Assembly: GCA_937997485.1 (NCBI GenBank)
Contig: CALKTH010000020.1
Location: 1 to 58,687, forward strand
DNA length: 58,687 nucleotides
Direction: 5' to 3'
Origin: an uncultured Acidimicrobiales bacterium
Lineage (GTDB): Bacteria > Actinomycetota > Acidimicrobiia > Acidimicrobiales > SZUA-35
Part shown: positions 25,044 through 33,316 of the stretch, piece after piece
Layout of the letters: the number at the start of each line of letters is the position of its first letter
Position numbering within the stretch: the stretch's first letter is position 1
Made by a program: the position numbers and the translations under genes
The notes under the pieces: model-generated
The model's input: only the letters and a program-made list of their open reading frames with translations
Told to the model about the DNA's origin: nothing
The model's database searches: none

Positions 25044-25688
25044 TCAGCCTGTGAACCCGTGCTCGTAGGCCCAGATCACCAGCTCCACTCGATTGCGAGC
25101 GTCGAGCTTCGTCATCGCCGACGCCACATGGGCCTTCACGGTGCTGAGCGAGACGTGGAGCTCGTCCGCGATTTCGGCGTTCGAGAAACCACGAGCTACG
25201 CAGGCGAGCACGTCGCTTTCGCGGTCGGTGAGCGGACTCTCCTCGGCCGGCAGGGGAGCGTTCGGCACCACGACGTGCTGAAGCAACCGCTTCGTGATCT
25301 CCGGCGAGATCAGCGAATCTCCATTGGCTGCGGCTCGAATGGCGGCGATGAGCATCTCGGGGCCAGCGTTCTTCAGAAGGAAGCCGATCGCTCCGGACTG
25401 AAGCGCGCCGTAGACGTACTCGTCGAGGTCAAAGGTGGTGATGATCACGACCTTCAACGGCTCCTCGACGTCAGGGCCGGCGATCAGCGCAGCGGCAGCC
25501 AGGCCGTCGAGATCCGGCATGCGAATGTCGAACAGGCACACATCAGGCCTGAGGTGCTTCGCCTTCGTGACGGCATCTCGCCCGTTGTCGGCCTCGCCCA
25601 CAACGCTGATGCCCTCGGTGGCATCGAGAATCATGCGGAAACCGGCCCGCACCATCTCTTGATCATCGGCAATCAGTACTCGGATCAT
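25044..25688 (-). CDS. NarL/LuxR-family response regulator
   Basis: A 214-residue regulator. The receiver domain (about 1-120) shows ADDQEMVRAG with the acidic pocket, LFDIRMPDLDG with the phospho-accepting Asp, and FLLKNAGPEML with the conserved Lys. The C-terminal LuxR helix-turn-helix reads LTDRESDVLACVARGFSNAEIADELHVSLSTVKAHV. ATG 25688 overlaps the kinase stop (ATGA). Its cognate kinase is just upstream, and the divergent ABC transporter is the probable target. Confidence 0.93.
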   Translation of the reverse strand: MIRVLIADDQEMVRAGFRMILDATEGISVVGEADNGRDAVTKAKHLRPDVCLFDIRMPDLDGLAAAALIAGPDVEEPLKVVIITTFDLDEYVYGALQSGAIGFLLKNAGPEMLIAAIRAAANGDSLISPEITKRLLQHVVVPNAPLPAEESPLTDRESDVLACVARGFSNAEIADELHVSLSTVKAHVASAMTKLDARNRVELVIWAYEHGFTG

Positions 25689-26821
25689 CGGTCGACTCTC
25701 GCCAGGGGGATTGAGGTGTTCGTGCGCCAACCGGATGCCGGCCGAGCGAACGACTCGAAGGTGCCGCCCAGTGCTTCCACTCGCTCTCGCATGCCCACCT
25801 GGCCATAGCCACTGCCTGAGTTCCGGGTGGTCGGCGTGCCGTCATTGTCGACGGTCATCTCGACACGGTCGCCGTGACGTTCCACGGCCACATCAACAAA
25901 GGTGACGTCTCGGCTGTGTCGTCGAGCGTTCGTGATCGATTCCTGCGCGATGCGAAATAGGGCGGCACCTACGCCGGCCGGGAGAGAGTCGAGCTGGATG
26001 TCGCCGGTGACGTGGATCGTAGGTGTGCCGTTCGATGTGGAAAGTACATCGAGCGAATCAGGAGCAACGGTGCGGGCGTGGTCCTCCTCGCTGCGCAAGA
26101 TGCCAACCATGCGGCGCATCTCGTCGATCGATTCGTTGGCGATCGCCTCGATCGAACGGAGCACCTCAGCGGCGGCGCTTGGATCTGACTCCACGACGTA
26201 CTGACCGGCCTGTGCTTGAACAGCGATGGCCGACACATGGTGCGCGACGGTGTCGTGCAGCTCTCGAGCAAGCGAGTTTCGTTCGGCCAGACGAACCTGT
26301 TCGTATCGACCTTCGATCGCCCGGGCTCGGTAGCGCATCGCAAGAGCGAAGGCAGCCAGGACGAACCACGGCAGGACCAGCACCCAGTCCTGGGCCTCCA
26401 AGCCTCCGGTCGCCCAGAGGATCGCTGCCTCGCTCGCGACACTGATGACGAAACCAAGAGCGACGCGAAGTGGCGTGGACCAGCGACAGAGTGCATAGAA
26501 GAGCACCACGTCGGTGAGCCCGGCCGGCGACCCGACGTCGGCGACAGTTGATCCCTGGATGGCCAACGCCACCGCTGCCGCTGCTACGACACTCACGCTC
26601 GCCACCGCGACCAAGGGGATGCGCCGTCGGAACGGAACGAAACCAACGGCGATCGCAGCTGGGACGATTCGCGCCCACAGCGGCAATGCATCGTCCAGGA
26701 TCAAGAAGGCGATGGCTGCGAGCGCCAGCAGTGCAGTCAGGACCCAGTCCCAACGCCGGAGGGGCGGAACCGGCTCAACGACCGCAACGGCATCAAGACG
26801 GTCACTGATCTGCAATCGCAC
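25685..26821 (-). CDS. NarL-type sensor histidine kinase (HisKA_3)
   Basis: A 378-residue kinase. Residues 25-165 contain about five membrane helices and little extracytoplasmic sequence, so sensing is probably within the membrane. The dimerisation/phosphoacceptor helix is RNSLARELHDTVAHHVSAIAVQ (His in E-L-H-D). The ATPase lies at the end: ALFRIAQESITNARRHS (N box) and SGSGYGQVGMRERVEALGG (G box). It is coupled to the response regulator by ATGA overlap. Divergent placement beside an ABC exporter is common for antibiotic or envelope-stress sensing modules. Confidence 0.92.
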   Translation of the reverse strand: MRLQISDRLDAVAVVEPVPPLRRWDWVLTALLALAAIAFLILDDALPLWARIVPAAIAVGFVPFRRRIPLVAVASVSVVAAAAVALAIQGSTVADVGSPAGLTDVVLFYALCRWSTPLRVALGFVISVASEAAILWATGGLEAQDWVLVLPWFVLAAFALAMRYRARAIEGRYEQVRLAERNSLARELHDTVAHHVSAIAVQAQAGQYVVESDPSAAAEVLRSIEAIANESIDEMRRMVGILRSEEDHARTVAPDSLDVLSTSNGTPTIHVTGDIQLDSLPAGVGAALFRIAQESITNARRHSRDVTFVDVAVERHGDRVEMTVDNDGTPTTRNSGSGYGQVGMRERVEALGGTFESFARPASGWRTNTSIPLARVDR

Positions 26822-26951
26822 GACGTCACGTTACTCATCTCGAGAACGTCGACGATCGGACGTTCGGCCATCTTGGCGACCCAGCTCTCGTACTTTTGGT
26901 CAGGGAAGAGCGGCCGTCGGGCTGTATCGCTCGTTCTCAGCGCAGCGCACG

Positions 26952-27956
26952 ATGAGACCCATGAGATCCACTGAACCCCCTGCGGCCACTTCTTCCGTCA
27001 GCCCGTGCGAAGTCCGACACCTGTCCAAGCGCTACGGCGCACACACCGTCGTTGATGACCTGACGTTCTCGATCCCTCGGAACCACGTCGTTGGTCTCAT
27101 CGGGCCCAACGGCGCCGGCAAGACCACCACGATGAAGATGCTGCTCGGGCTCGTGCGGCCGAGCGGTGGGGACATCTCGCTGCTCGATCAAACACTCGGA
27201 GAGCCTCGCTGGGGTGATGTTCTGAAACGGGTTGGTTCGATGATCGAGGCCCCGCCGATCTACGACCGGCTTACCGCCCGCCAGAACCTGCAGTACCAAA
27301 GCCTCGCGGTCAGTGGCTCCATCGACGACGCCGAGATCGGCGAGCTCCTCCGCCTCGTTGACCTCGCTGATCGTGCAGACGACCGACCTCGGGGCTACTC
27401 GCTTGGTATGCGTCAGCGACTCGGCATTGCCATCACCCTCGTTGGACAACCCGAGCTCGTGATCCTCGACGAGCCAGGCAACGGCCTCGACCCGGCTGGC
27501 ATCATCGAGATCCGCAACCTGATGGGCCGTCTCCCGGAGATGGGCACCACCGTGCTCGTTTCATCTCACCAGCTGGCAGAAGTGCAGCAGGCCTGCGACC
27601 AACTCGTCATTCTCGCCAACGGCCGCACCGTGGCCCAGGGCACGACGGCGCAGATTCTCTCGGGACGTGCGCAACACATCTTCCATGTGACCGTCGATGA
27701 CAGCGACGCACAGCGCGCTTCGGAGGCGTTGCGAACCGCTGGCTTTGCAGTCGTTGACCGCATCGACACGACCTTCGTCATCGAGCCTCCCCGCTCCGTC
27801 GGCGGGCGGGATCTCAACTGTCTTCTTGCATCGGACGGCATCTACGCATCAGCGATCAACCAGCCGCTGGTCTCGCTCGAAGACGCCTTCCTTGATCTCG
27901 TCCAACAACCCGAGCCCGTACACGCAACCGCCACCCACACCCAGGAAGTCGCCTGA
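26952..27956 (+). CDS. ABC transporter ATP-binding protein
   Basis: A 334-residue ATPase. Walker A is GPNGAGKTT near residue 53, the signature is YSLGMRQRLGIA (L-G-M-R-Q), Walker B is LVILDEPGNGLDP, and the switch His is in VSSHQLAEV. The C-terminal 90 residues form the accessory domain of drug- and lantibiotic-type ABC-2 exporters. ATG at 26952 is chosen; ATG 26961 is equally possible and no ribosome site is seen. Its stop is two bases before the permease start. It is divergent from the two-component system that likely regulates it. Confidence 0.9.
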   Translation: MRPMRSTEPPAATSSVSPCEVRHLSKRYGAHTVVDDLTFSIPRNHVVGLIGPNGAGKTTTMKMLLGLVRPSGGDISLLDQTLGEPRWGDVLKRVGSMIEAPPIYDRLTARQNLQYQSLAVSGSIDDAEIGELLRLVDLADRADDRPRGYSLGMRQRLGIAITLVGQPELVILDEPGNGLDPAGIIEIRNLMGRLPEMGTTVLVSSHQLAEVQQACDQLVILANGRTVAQGTTAQILSGRAQHIFHVTVDDSDAQRASEALRTAGFAVVDRIDTTFVIEPPRSVGGRDLNCLLASDGIYASAINQPLVSLEDAFLDLVQQPEPVHATATHTQEVA

Positions 27957-27958
27957 TC

Positions 27959-28678
27959 ATGACTCGCACCGAACTCTTCAAACTCCGCACTCACCGCACG
28001 CCATGGGTGCTTCTTGGCATCTTGGCTTCAGCGCTCGCCGTCGCCCCGGTGTACTACGCGTTCAGGCCGCCGGCCGATAGCTCGGCCGTCATCGAAACCT
28101 TCGTCGGGGTGTTCACCGTGATGACACCACTTCTCGGCGCCGTGTTCGGAGGCTGGATCGTTGGCCACGAGTTCCGGCAAGGGACGCTGCGTCGGGTACT
28201 CGGCAACGATGCTCGGCGCGGTCGGCTGATCGCGACGAAGGCATCGATCGGGCTCGGAGCCATGGTCGCCGGAATGTCGGCCGCCGCCGGGGTTGCGGCG
28301 TTGGCATCGGTCGCTTCTGCGTCGTCGTTCGACCAGAGCCTCGTCTGGGACGGCGTCTTCCGAGACATGCTCAGCGGAGGCTTTCTCGCCGTCGTTGTCG
28401 CCGCCATCGCCTTCGGTCTCAGCATCCTGCTTCGCAGCGACACCTACGCAATGCTCGGTTCGCTTGGCCTCATGATCATCGTCGGCCCGCTCCTCACGTT
28501 GATCCCGAAGGTCGGGAAGTACGTGCCGTCCGCACTCGCCGACGACGTGTCGTTGTGGATTAGCGGATCTGGAGAGCAGCTCAACGTGGCCATCGCCCCC
28601 GCTGCGCTCGGACTTGCCGCATCACTCGCCGTCCTGTCTGCCGCAGCAATGGCAGCGTTCTCGCAGAGCGACATCTGA
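27959..28678 (+). CDS. ABC-2 type permease
   Basis: A 239-residue membrane protein with six hydrophobic helices (for example VLLGILASALAVAPVYYAF, TPLLGAVFGGWIVGHEF, LSGGFLAVVVAAIAFGLSILL and the final AALGLAASLAVLSAAAMAAF). The conserved EFRQGTLRRVLGNDARRGRLIATK loop is typical of ABC-2 permeases. It partners the ATPase upstream to form an exporter. Two hairpins follow its stop. Confidence 0.88.
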   Translation: MTRTELFKLRTHRTPWVLLGILASALAVAPVYYAFRPPADSSAVIETFVGVFTVMTPLLGAVFGGWIVGHEFRQGTLRRVLGNDARRGRLIATKASIGLGAMVAGMSAAAGVAALASVASASSFDQSLVWDGVFRDMLSGGFLAVVVAAIAFGLSILLRSDTYAMLGSLGLMIIVGPLLTLIPKVGKYVPSALADDVSLWISGSGEQLNVAIAPAALGLAASLAVLSAAAMAAFSQSDI

Positions 28679-28680
28679 GA

Positions 28681-28706
28681 GTTCCCCGGTCCCGAAGACC
28701 GGGAAC
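28681..28706 (+). terminator. Terminator hairpin directly after the permease
   Basis: GTTCCCCGGTC pairs with GACCGGGAAC with one bulged C and a CCGAA loop, two bases after the stop codon. Confidence 0.6.
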
Positions 28707-28722
28707 CTTGAACCAGAGACGA

Positions 28723-28755
28723 CGAAGGTTCGGTGCATGTGGCACCGAACCTTCG
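28723..28755. terminator. Strong bidirectional terminator hairpin
   Basis: CGAAGGTTCGGTGC and GCACCGAACCTTCG are perfect 14-base arms around a 5-base loop. It serves the convergent permease and coiled-coil genes. Confidence 0.7.
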
Positions 28756-28797
28756 CACGTCTGGGGAGCAGTGTTTCGCTGCTGGTGTGTCGAGCGA

Positions 28798-29595
28798 TCA
28801 GCCGACGGTCGGACCGACGACTGGGGGGAGACCCGGGCTGGCGGCGTTCACGTTGTCGACGAGTGCGTCGACGGCATTGAAGGCGATGGGCCGGAACTCG
28901 TTGCGAACGGCGTTGAAGTCTGCGAAGGAGACATCACCGCGAACGAGGAAGAAGCTGAACGACTGAACGATCGAGCTCTCGAGCTGATCCGCCGACTGCA
29001 CGAAGGAGAAGAACGAACTCTGCTGCGTCTCCGGACGCAAGCGGACGAGGTTGCCATCGCCGTTGTTCATCCAACGCAGGTCGGCGTCGGGCTGGGAGAC
29101 GACCGGGTTGATGCGAGGTGCGTTCGTCGCCGTGTTCAGCAGGCGCTCGTTGATCTCGGCCTCGGCGCCCGGGTTCGCATCGAGAATGGCTTGGGCCGCG
29201 GCTGACAGCTGGAGGTCAGCCACGGTGATGCCATCAACCGGCTGGGGCTGTGGTTCTGGCTGGGGCTGTGGTTCCGGAGCCGGGACCTGATCGAGTTGCG
29301 CTTGCAGGTTCGTAATCCTGGAGTCGATGCGATCGATTCGGGTCCGGAGGGTGGCGGCTCGGGAGTCGAGGCGAGCGGCGCGCCGAGGGTTTCGAGTGCG
29401 GTCCGCTCGGGCCTCGAGACGGTCGGCCCGGGAGTCAAGGTCATCGACCTGTTGTTCGAGCACGGCGATTCGGTCCAGGAGCTCTTGCTCGGTCTGCGTC
29501 TGAGCACTCGCGGGTGCGACGAGAGCTGAAGCGAGGAGGGTCGTGATGACGAGAAGGAACGCACGGGCACGCCGCCCTACTGCGATGGCAGCCAC
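28798..29595 (-). CDS. Secreted coiled-coil protein of unknown function
   Basis: A 265-residue protein. GTG at 29595 gives a classical signal peptide (FLLVITTLLASALVAPASAQ, cleavage after ASA). Residues about 35-95 form a heptad-rich coiled coil with repeated D-R/L-E-R units (LEQQVDDLDSRADRLEARAD). A PQPEP repeat linker follows, then a globular domain of about 150 residues containing LRWMNNGDGNLVRLR and FADFNAVRNEFRPIAFNAVD. An upstream open frame reaches 29817 but crosses the divergent gene. I do not recognise the globular domain. It is probably cell-surface or periplasm-like. Confidence 0.7.
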   Translation of the reverse strand: MAAIAVGRRARAFLLVITTLLASALVAPASAQTQTEQELLDRIAVLEQQVDDLDSRADRLEARADRTRNPRRAARLDSRAATLRTRIDRIDSRITNLQAQLDQVPAPEPQPQPEPQPQPVDGITVADLQLSAAAQAILDANPGAEAEINERLLNTATNAPRINPVVSQPDADLRWMNNGDGNLVRLRPETQQSSFFSFVQSADQLESSIVQSFSFFLVRGDVSFADFNAVRNEFRPIAFNAVDALVDNVNAASPGLPPVVGPTVG

Positions 29596-29616
29596 GCCCA
29601 GTTCGCTGATGAGCAA

Positions 29617-30933
29617 GTGGGCACCGACGGCACCGGAGGGGGAGTCATCGAGGAAACCCCGGTGGCGCTCGAACCGTCCGGAGCTCCTGCGGCCCGGGCG
29701 ACGCCGGAGGAACCCACGGTGGCGTTCATTCACGAACTTGCGCGCGATGGCCTCACCAAGCTCGGCCATCACGGGCCCATGACGTCGATGGGAGTGCCTC
29801 GCAAAGACTTGCCGCACTGGGACGATCTACAAATCATGGCGGCCCAGATGGCCCGCAAGCCGCTGCTCGATGATGCGGCGGTTGGCACCGAGCTGGTGAT
29901 CGGGCCAGAGGCGGACAAGCCGCTGCGCCTCGAGATTCCGTTGTTCGTGTCCGACATGAGCTTCGGTGCGCTGTCCGAAGAGGCCAAGGTCTCGTTGGCC
30001 ATGGGCGCCGAGCTCGCCGGTACTGGCATCTGTTCAGGAGAAGGCGGCATGCTGCCGGAGGAGCAGCAAGCCAACAGCCGCTACTTCTACGAATTGGCCA
30101 GCGCCCAGTTCGGCTACAACGAGGAGCTCCTCCCGCTCGTTCAGGCGTTTCACTTCAAGGGCGGGCAAGGAGCCAAGACGGGGACCGGCGGGCATCTGCC
30201 TGGCTCGAAGAACATCGGCAAGATGTCTGAGGTTCGCGGGACCCCCGCGGGCGAGCCGGCCATCTCGCCATCCACGTTCAAAGAGCTCAACACTGTCGAC
30301 GACTTCCGTCGCTTCGGTGATCGGGTGCGCGAAGTCACCGGCGGCATCCCGATCGGAATGAAGCTCAGCGCACAACACATCGAAGAGGACATGGGCTTCG
30401 CCCTTGACGCTGGTGTCGACTACATCATCCTCGACGGGCGCGGTGGGGGGACCGGGGCGGCGCCCGAGATCTTCCGCAACCACATCAGCGTGCCAACCAT
30501 CCCCGCCCTTGCTCGGGCCCGTCGATTCCTGGATGAGCGAGGAGCGAGCGGCAAGGTCACGCTGATCATCACTGGCGGCCTGCGAGTCCCGGTCGATTTC
30601 GTGAAGGCCATGGCGCTGGGCGCCGACGGTGTCGCGCTCTCGAATTCTGCAATGCAGGCAATCGGGTGTGTCGCAGCACGTATGTGCAACTCGAACAATT
30701 GTCCTGCCGGCATTGCGACACAGAAGCCAGAGCTCAGAGCCCGCTTGGACGTAGAGGCGTCAAGTCAGCGCCTGGCGACCTTCTTCTCCGCGTCGACTGA
30801 ACTCATGCAGGTGATGGCTCGAGCGTGCGGGCACGACCATCTGAGCCAGCTCGAGAAGCGTGATCTGGCGACATGGGATGACCAGATGGCCAAGCTCACC
30901 GGCGTCCGATACTCAGGTTTCGCCACACCCTGA
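29617..30933 (+). CDS. FMN-binding glutamate synthase family protein
   Basis: A 438-residue protein of the glutamate-synthase-like flavoprotein family, homologous to the central FMN domain of GltB but without the glutaminase domain. KDLPHWDDLQIMAAQM and SDMSFGALSEEAKVSLAMG open the TIM barrel. YIILDGRGGGTGAAPEIFR binds flavin phosphate, and ARMCNSNNCPAGIATQKPELR carries the cysteines for a 3Fe-4S cluster. GTG at 29617 is the first start in frame, only 21 bases from the divergent coiled-coil gene start. The true electron partner and product are unclear; glutamate formation is not assured. Confidence 0.85.
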   Translation: MGTDGTGGGVIEETPVALEPSGAPAARATPEEPTVAFIHELARDGLTKLGHHGPMTSMGVPRKDLPHWDDLQIMAAQMARKPLLDDAAVGTELVIGPEADKPLRLEIPLFVSDMSFGALSEEAKVSLAMGAELAGTGICSGEGGMLPEEQQANSRYFYELASAQFGYNEELLPLVQAFHFKGGQGAKTGTGGHLPGSKNIGKMSEVRGTPAGEPAISPSTFKELNTVDDFRRFGDRVREVTGGIPIGMKLSAQHIEEDMGFALDAGVDYIILDGRGGGTGAAPEIFRNHISVPTIPALARARRFLDERGASGKVTLIITGGLRVPVDFVKAMALGADGVALSNSAMQAIGCVAARMCNSNNCPAGIATQKPELRARLDVEASSQRLATFFSASTELMQVMARACGHDHLSQLEKRDLATWDDQMAKLTGVRYSGFATP

Positions 30934-31044
30934 GCAAGCCTTTGCAAAGCCTTGATGTTCGGACGGGGAAACCATTGATGTTGGGTTGCTTCCATGTGAG
31001 GTGCCGCCGGGGAAACGCCTCGGCGGAACCGAAAGGAAACTCAC

Positions 31045-31452
31045 ATGATGCTGTTTGCCCTCGAGCACGCAGGTCGCGGGGGCGAACGAGGCCCCCACTT
31101 CATCTTCCCGCTCCTCTTCTTGCTTCTCCTCGGACTGCTCGTGTCCAAGGTGATTCGCCGCCGAGGCGGTGGCAAGAACTGGCACACGCATGGCTCGCCC
31201 ATGCAGACGCTGAACGATCGTTTCGCCCGAGGTGAGATCGATCGGGAGGAGTTCGAACATCGCAAAGCGGTCTTGGAGGGCGCCGACGTCATCCCACCGG
31301 CGCCGCCGCGGGCAGGGCCGACCTCTGCACCCAGCGCCCCGCCGGCGACCGAGGCTCCGGAACCAACAGACACGCTGGTTGCCGACGTCGATGAGGTTGA
31401 TGTCGTCGACGGCGATGATGTCGAAGCCGGCGATGAGGACGGGAAGGTCTGA
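31045..31452 (+). CDS. SHOCT-domain membrane protein
   Basis: A 135-residue protein with one membrane helix at about 20-38 (FIFPLLFLLLLGLLVSKVI), then a SHOCT motif (LNDRFARGEIDREEFEHRKAVLEG), and a Pro/Ala-rich and very acidic tail. SHOCT modules are short helical hairpins found at protein ends and thought to mediate assembly. ATG at 31045 follows AAAGGAAA. A strong hairpin separates it from the two-component system. Confidence 0.85.
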   Translation: MMLFALEHAGRGGERGPHFIFPLLFLLLLGLLVSKVIRRRGGGKNWHTHGSPMQTLNDRFARGEIDREEFEHRKAVLEGADVIPPAPPRAGPTSAPSAPPATEAPEPTDTLVADVDEVDVVDGDDVEAGDEDGKV

Positions 31453-31473
31453 TCATCACCATCCACTAGCGTT

Positions 31474-31504
31474 CGGAGGGCTGGCCGCTCGGGCCAGCCC
31501 TCCG
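31474..31504 (+). terminator. Strong terminator hairpin after the SHOCT gene
   Basis: CGGAGGGCTGGCC pairs perfectly over 13 bases with GGCCAGCCCTCCG around a 5-base loop. Confidence 0.75.
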
Positions 31505-31532
31505 TCAACGTCTTGGTGAACGGCGAACCGTC

Positions 31533-32222
31533 ATGGCTTCACGAATCTTGATTGCGGACGACGAACCCGAGATCCGCCAGCTCGTTTCGAGCTATCTCAT
31601 CGCTGACGGGTTCGTCGTTGAAGAAGTGAGCACCGGACAGGCGGTCCTCGATCGGCTGCGGCGTGGTCCGGATGTTGAACTCGTCGTGCTCGACATTCGA
31701 ATGCCCGGCCTGGACGGCATCGACACCTTGCGAGAACTTCGCCGCTTCTCCGAAGTTCACGTGATTCTGCTCACCGCAGCAGCGGAAGAGACCGACCGCC
31801 TGATCGGGCTGTCCGTGGGCGCTGACGACTACGTGGTGAAACCGTTCTCACCCCGTGAGGTCGTGGCCCGGGTCAAGGCGGTGCTTCGTCGAGCCCGAAC
31901 CTCTGGCCCCGAACCGATGGCAGCGCCGCTCGTCTTTTCCGGCATCTCCGTTGACATCGAGCGTCACCTCGTCAACGTTGATGACGTGCCTGTTGATCTC
32001 TCAGCGCTTCAGTTCTCTCTGCTGCAAGCACTCGTTGAGAGCCCGGGTCGAGTCTTTGCTCGGCATCAGTTGATCGACCGTGTGTGGGGTCGTGACTTCT
32101 TCGGCGAGGAGCGCATCGTCGATGTCCACATCGGCAATCTGCGCAAGATGCTCGGTGACTCCGCAGCGTCGCAGCGCTTCATCGAAACCGTTCGTGGTGT
32201 CGGCTACCGGTTCGTCGCATGA
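31533..32222 (+). CDS. OmpR/PhoB-family response regulator
   Basis: A 229-residue regulator. Receiver: LIADDEPEIRQLV, LVVLDIRMPGLDG (phospho-Asp) and DDYVVKPFSPREVVARVKAVLRR. Winged-helix output: LSALQFSLLQALVESPGRVFARHQLIDRVWG then RIVDVHIGNLRKML and TVRGVGYRF. ATG at 31533. Its last four bases overlap the kinase start (ATGA). It is the cytoplasmic output of a two-component pair whose targets are not visible here. Confidence 0.94.
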   Translation: MASRILIADDEPEIRQLVSSYLIADGFVVEEVSTGQAVLDRLRRGPDVELVVLDIRMPGLDGIDTLRELRRFSEVHVILLTAAAEETDRLIGLSVGADDYVVKPFSPREVVARVKAVLRRARTSGPEPMAAPLVFSGISVDIERHLVNVDDVPVDLSALQFSLLQALVESPGRVFARHQLIDRVWGRDFFGEERIVDVHIGNLRKMLGDSAASQRFIETVRGVGYRFVA

Positions 32223-33271
32223 AGTCGGCCGAGAAGACACTTCGCCGCAGACTGTTCGGTTCCCACCTCCTCGTCATGCTGGTCGCCCTTGGAGTTCTTG
32301 TTGCCGGCGCGGTGCTCGTCGTGGGCTTCCTCGGAGCGGTCGGCGAAGGGCGTGCTCTCGACAAAGGACCTCGGAGCGACGGCGGCCCCTTGGGTCTCCT
32401 GGTCGTGGTCGTCGCCGCGATGATTGCCTCTGGCATCGTGTCGTGGCGCATGACCCGCCGGCTGGCGGAGCCGCTCGAGGCCATCAGCCTGGCCACGAAG
32501 GAACTCGCCGCAGGCCGGTACGACGCACGGGTTCCCGAGTCGGACACGGTTGAGCTCAGCGCCGTGGCCTCGGACGTGAACCAGCTCGCCGACGAACTCA
32601 GAACAACGGAAGAGCGGCGTCTTCGGTTGATCGGGGACGTTGCTCATGAACTCCGCAACCCCTTGAGCACGATCGAGGGGACGATGGAAGCACTGGTGGA
32701 TGGCGTCGTCGACGCTGATGAAACCACCTTCCTTCGAGTCGGCAGGGAGGCAGCACGCCTCCGCCGACTCGCCGATGACTTGTCGTCGTTGTCGTCAGCC
32801 GGCGAGTTCGGCGTTGACGAGAAGCGAGTGGTTGACGTGGCTGCGTTGTCTCGCCGAGCCGTTGCTCAGCTGGCGCCTCAGGCGGAGGCCAAGGGCCTTT
32901 CCCTCTCGGTCGACGCGAATTCCTCAGCGGACGTGCTGGGCGATGCTGACCGTCTCACGCAAGTGATGGTCAACGTGATCGGCAACGCCATTCAGTACAC
33001 AGAGAACGGCCTTGTCGAGGTGAAACTCTCCGTCGGATCACAGGTCGTGATCGAGGTGATGGACACGGGACGAGGTCTCGAGGCGGCAGATCAGACGCTG
33101 ATCTTCGAGCGGTTCCACCGAGTCGATGAGCAGTTCTCCGATGGCACGGGCGTCGGGCTTGCCATCTCCAAGCTCCTGATCGAGGCACACGGTGGCAACA
33201 TCAGCGCCACAAGCCCCGGGCTCGGACAGGGGAGCACGGTCCGCATCGAACTCCCCAAATTGCCGCGCTGA
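32219..33271 (+). CDS. HAMP-domain sensor histidine kinase
   Basis: A 350-residue kinase. Two membrane helices (about 15-40 and 57-77) flank a very short external loop of about 18 residues (EGRALDKGPRSDGG). HAMP follows (MTRRLAEPLEAISLATKELAAGRYDARV), then the phosphoacceptor helix with DVAHELRNPLSTIEG and the ATPase: NVIGNAIQYTE, DTGRGLEAAD, FERFHRVDEQFSDGTGVGLAISK. The short loop argues against a large external ligand. The last codons (KLPR) form the left arm of the 33257-33303 hairpin repeat. Confidence 0.93.
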   Translation: MKSAEKTLRRRLFGSHLLVMLVALGVLVAGAVLVVGFLGAVGEGRALDKGPRSDGGPLGLLVVVVAAMIASGIVSWRMTRRLAEPLEAISLATKELAAGRYDARVPESDTVELSAVASDVNQLADELRTTEERRLRLIGDVAHELRNPLSTIEGTMEALVDGVVDADETTFLRVGREAARLRRLADDLSSLSSAGEFGVDEKRVVDVAALSRRAVAQLAPQAEAKGLSLSVDANSSADVLGDADRLTQVMVNVIGNAIQYTENGLVEVKLSVGSQVVIEVMDTGRGLEAADQTLIFERFHRVDEQFSDGTGVGLAISKLLIEAHGGNISATSPGLGQGSTVRIELPKLPR

Positions 33272-33303
33272 TGTACCTCTCAGGTACATGAGCGCGGCGA
33301 TTT
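33257..33303. repeat. 47-base hairpin repeat, copy 1
   Basis: 22-base arms around a CTC loop. The inner part ATGTACCT-CTC-AGGTACAT is shared with copies at 57180 and 58604. Two positions are non-Watson-Crick, one of them a T-G pair. It overlaps the kinase 3' end and lies between convergent genes, so it could act as a terminator in both directions. Confidence 0.8.
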
Positions 33304-33316
33304 GGCTCGCGGCGGT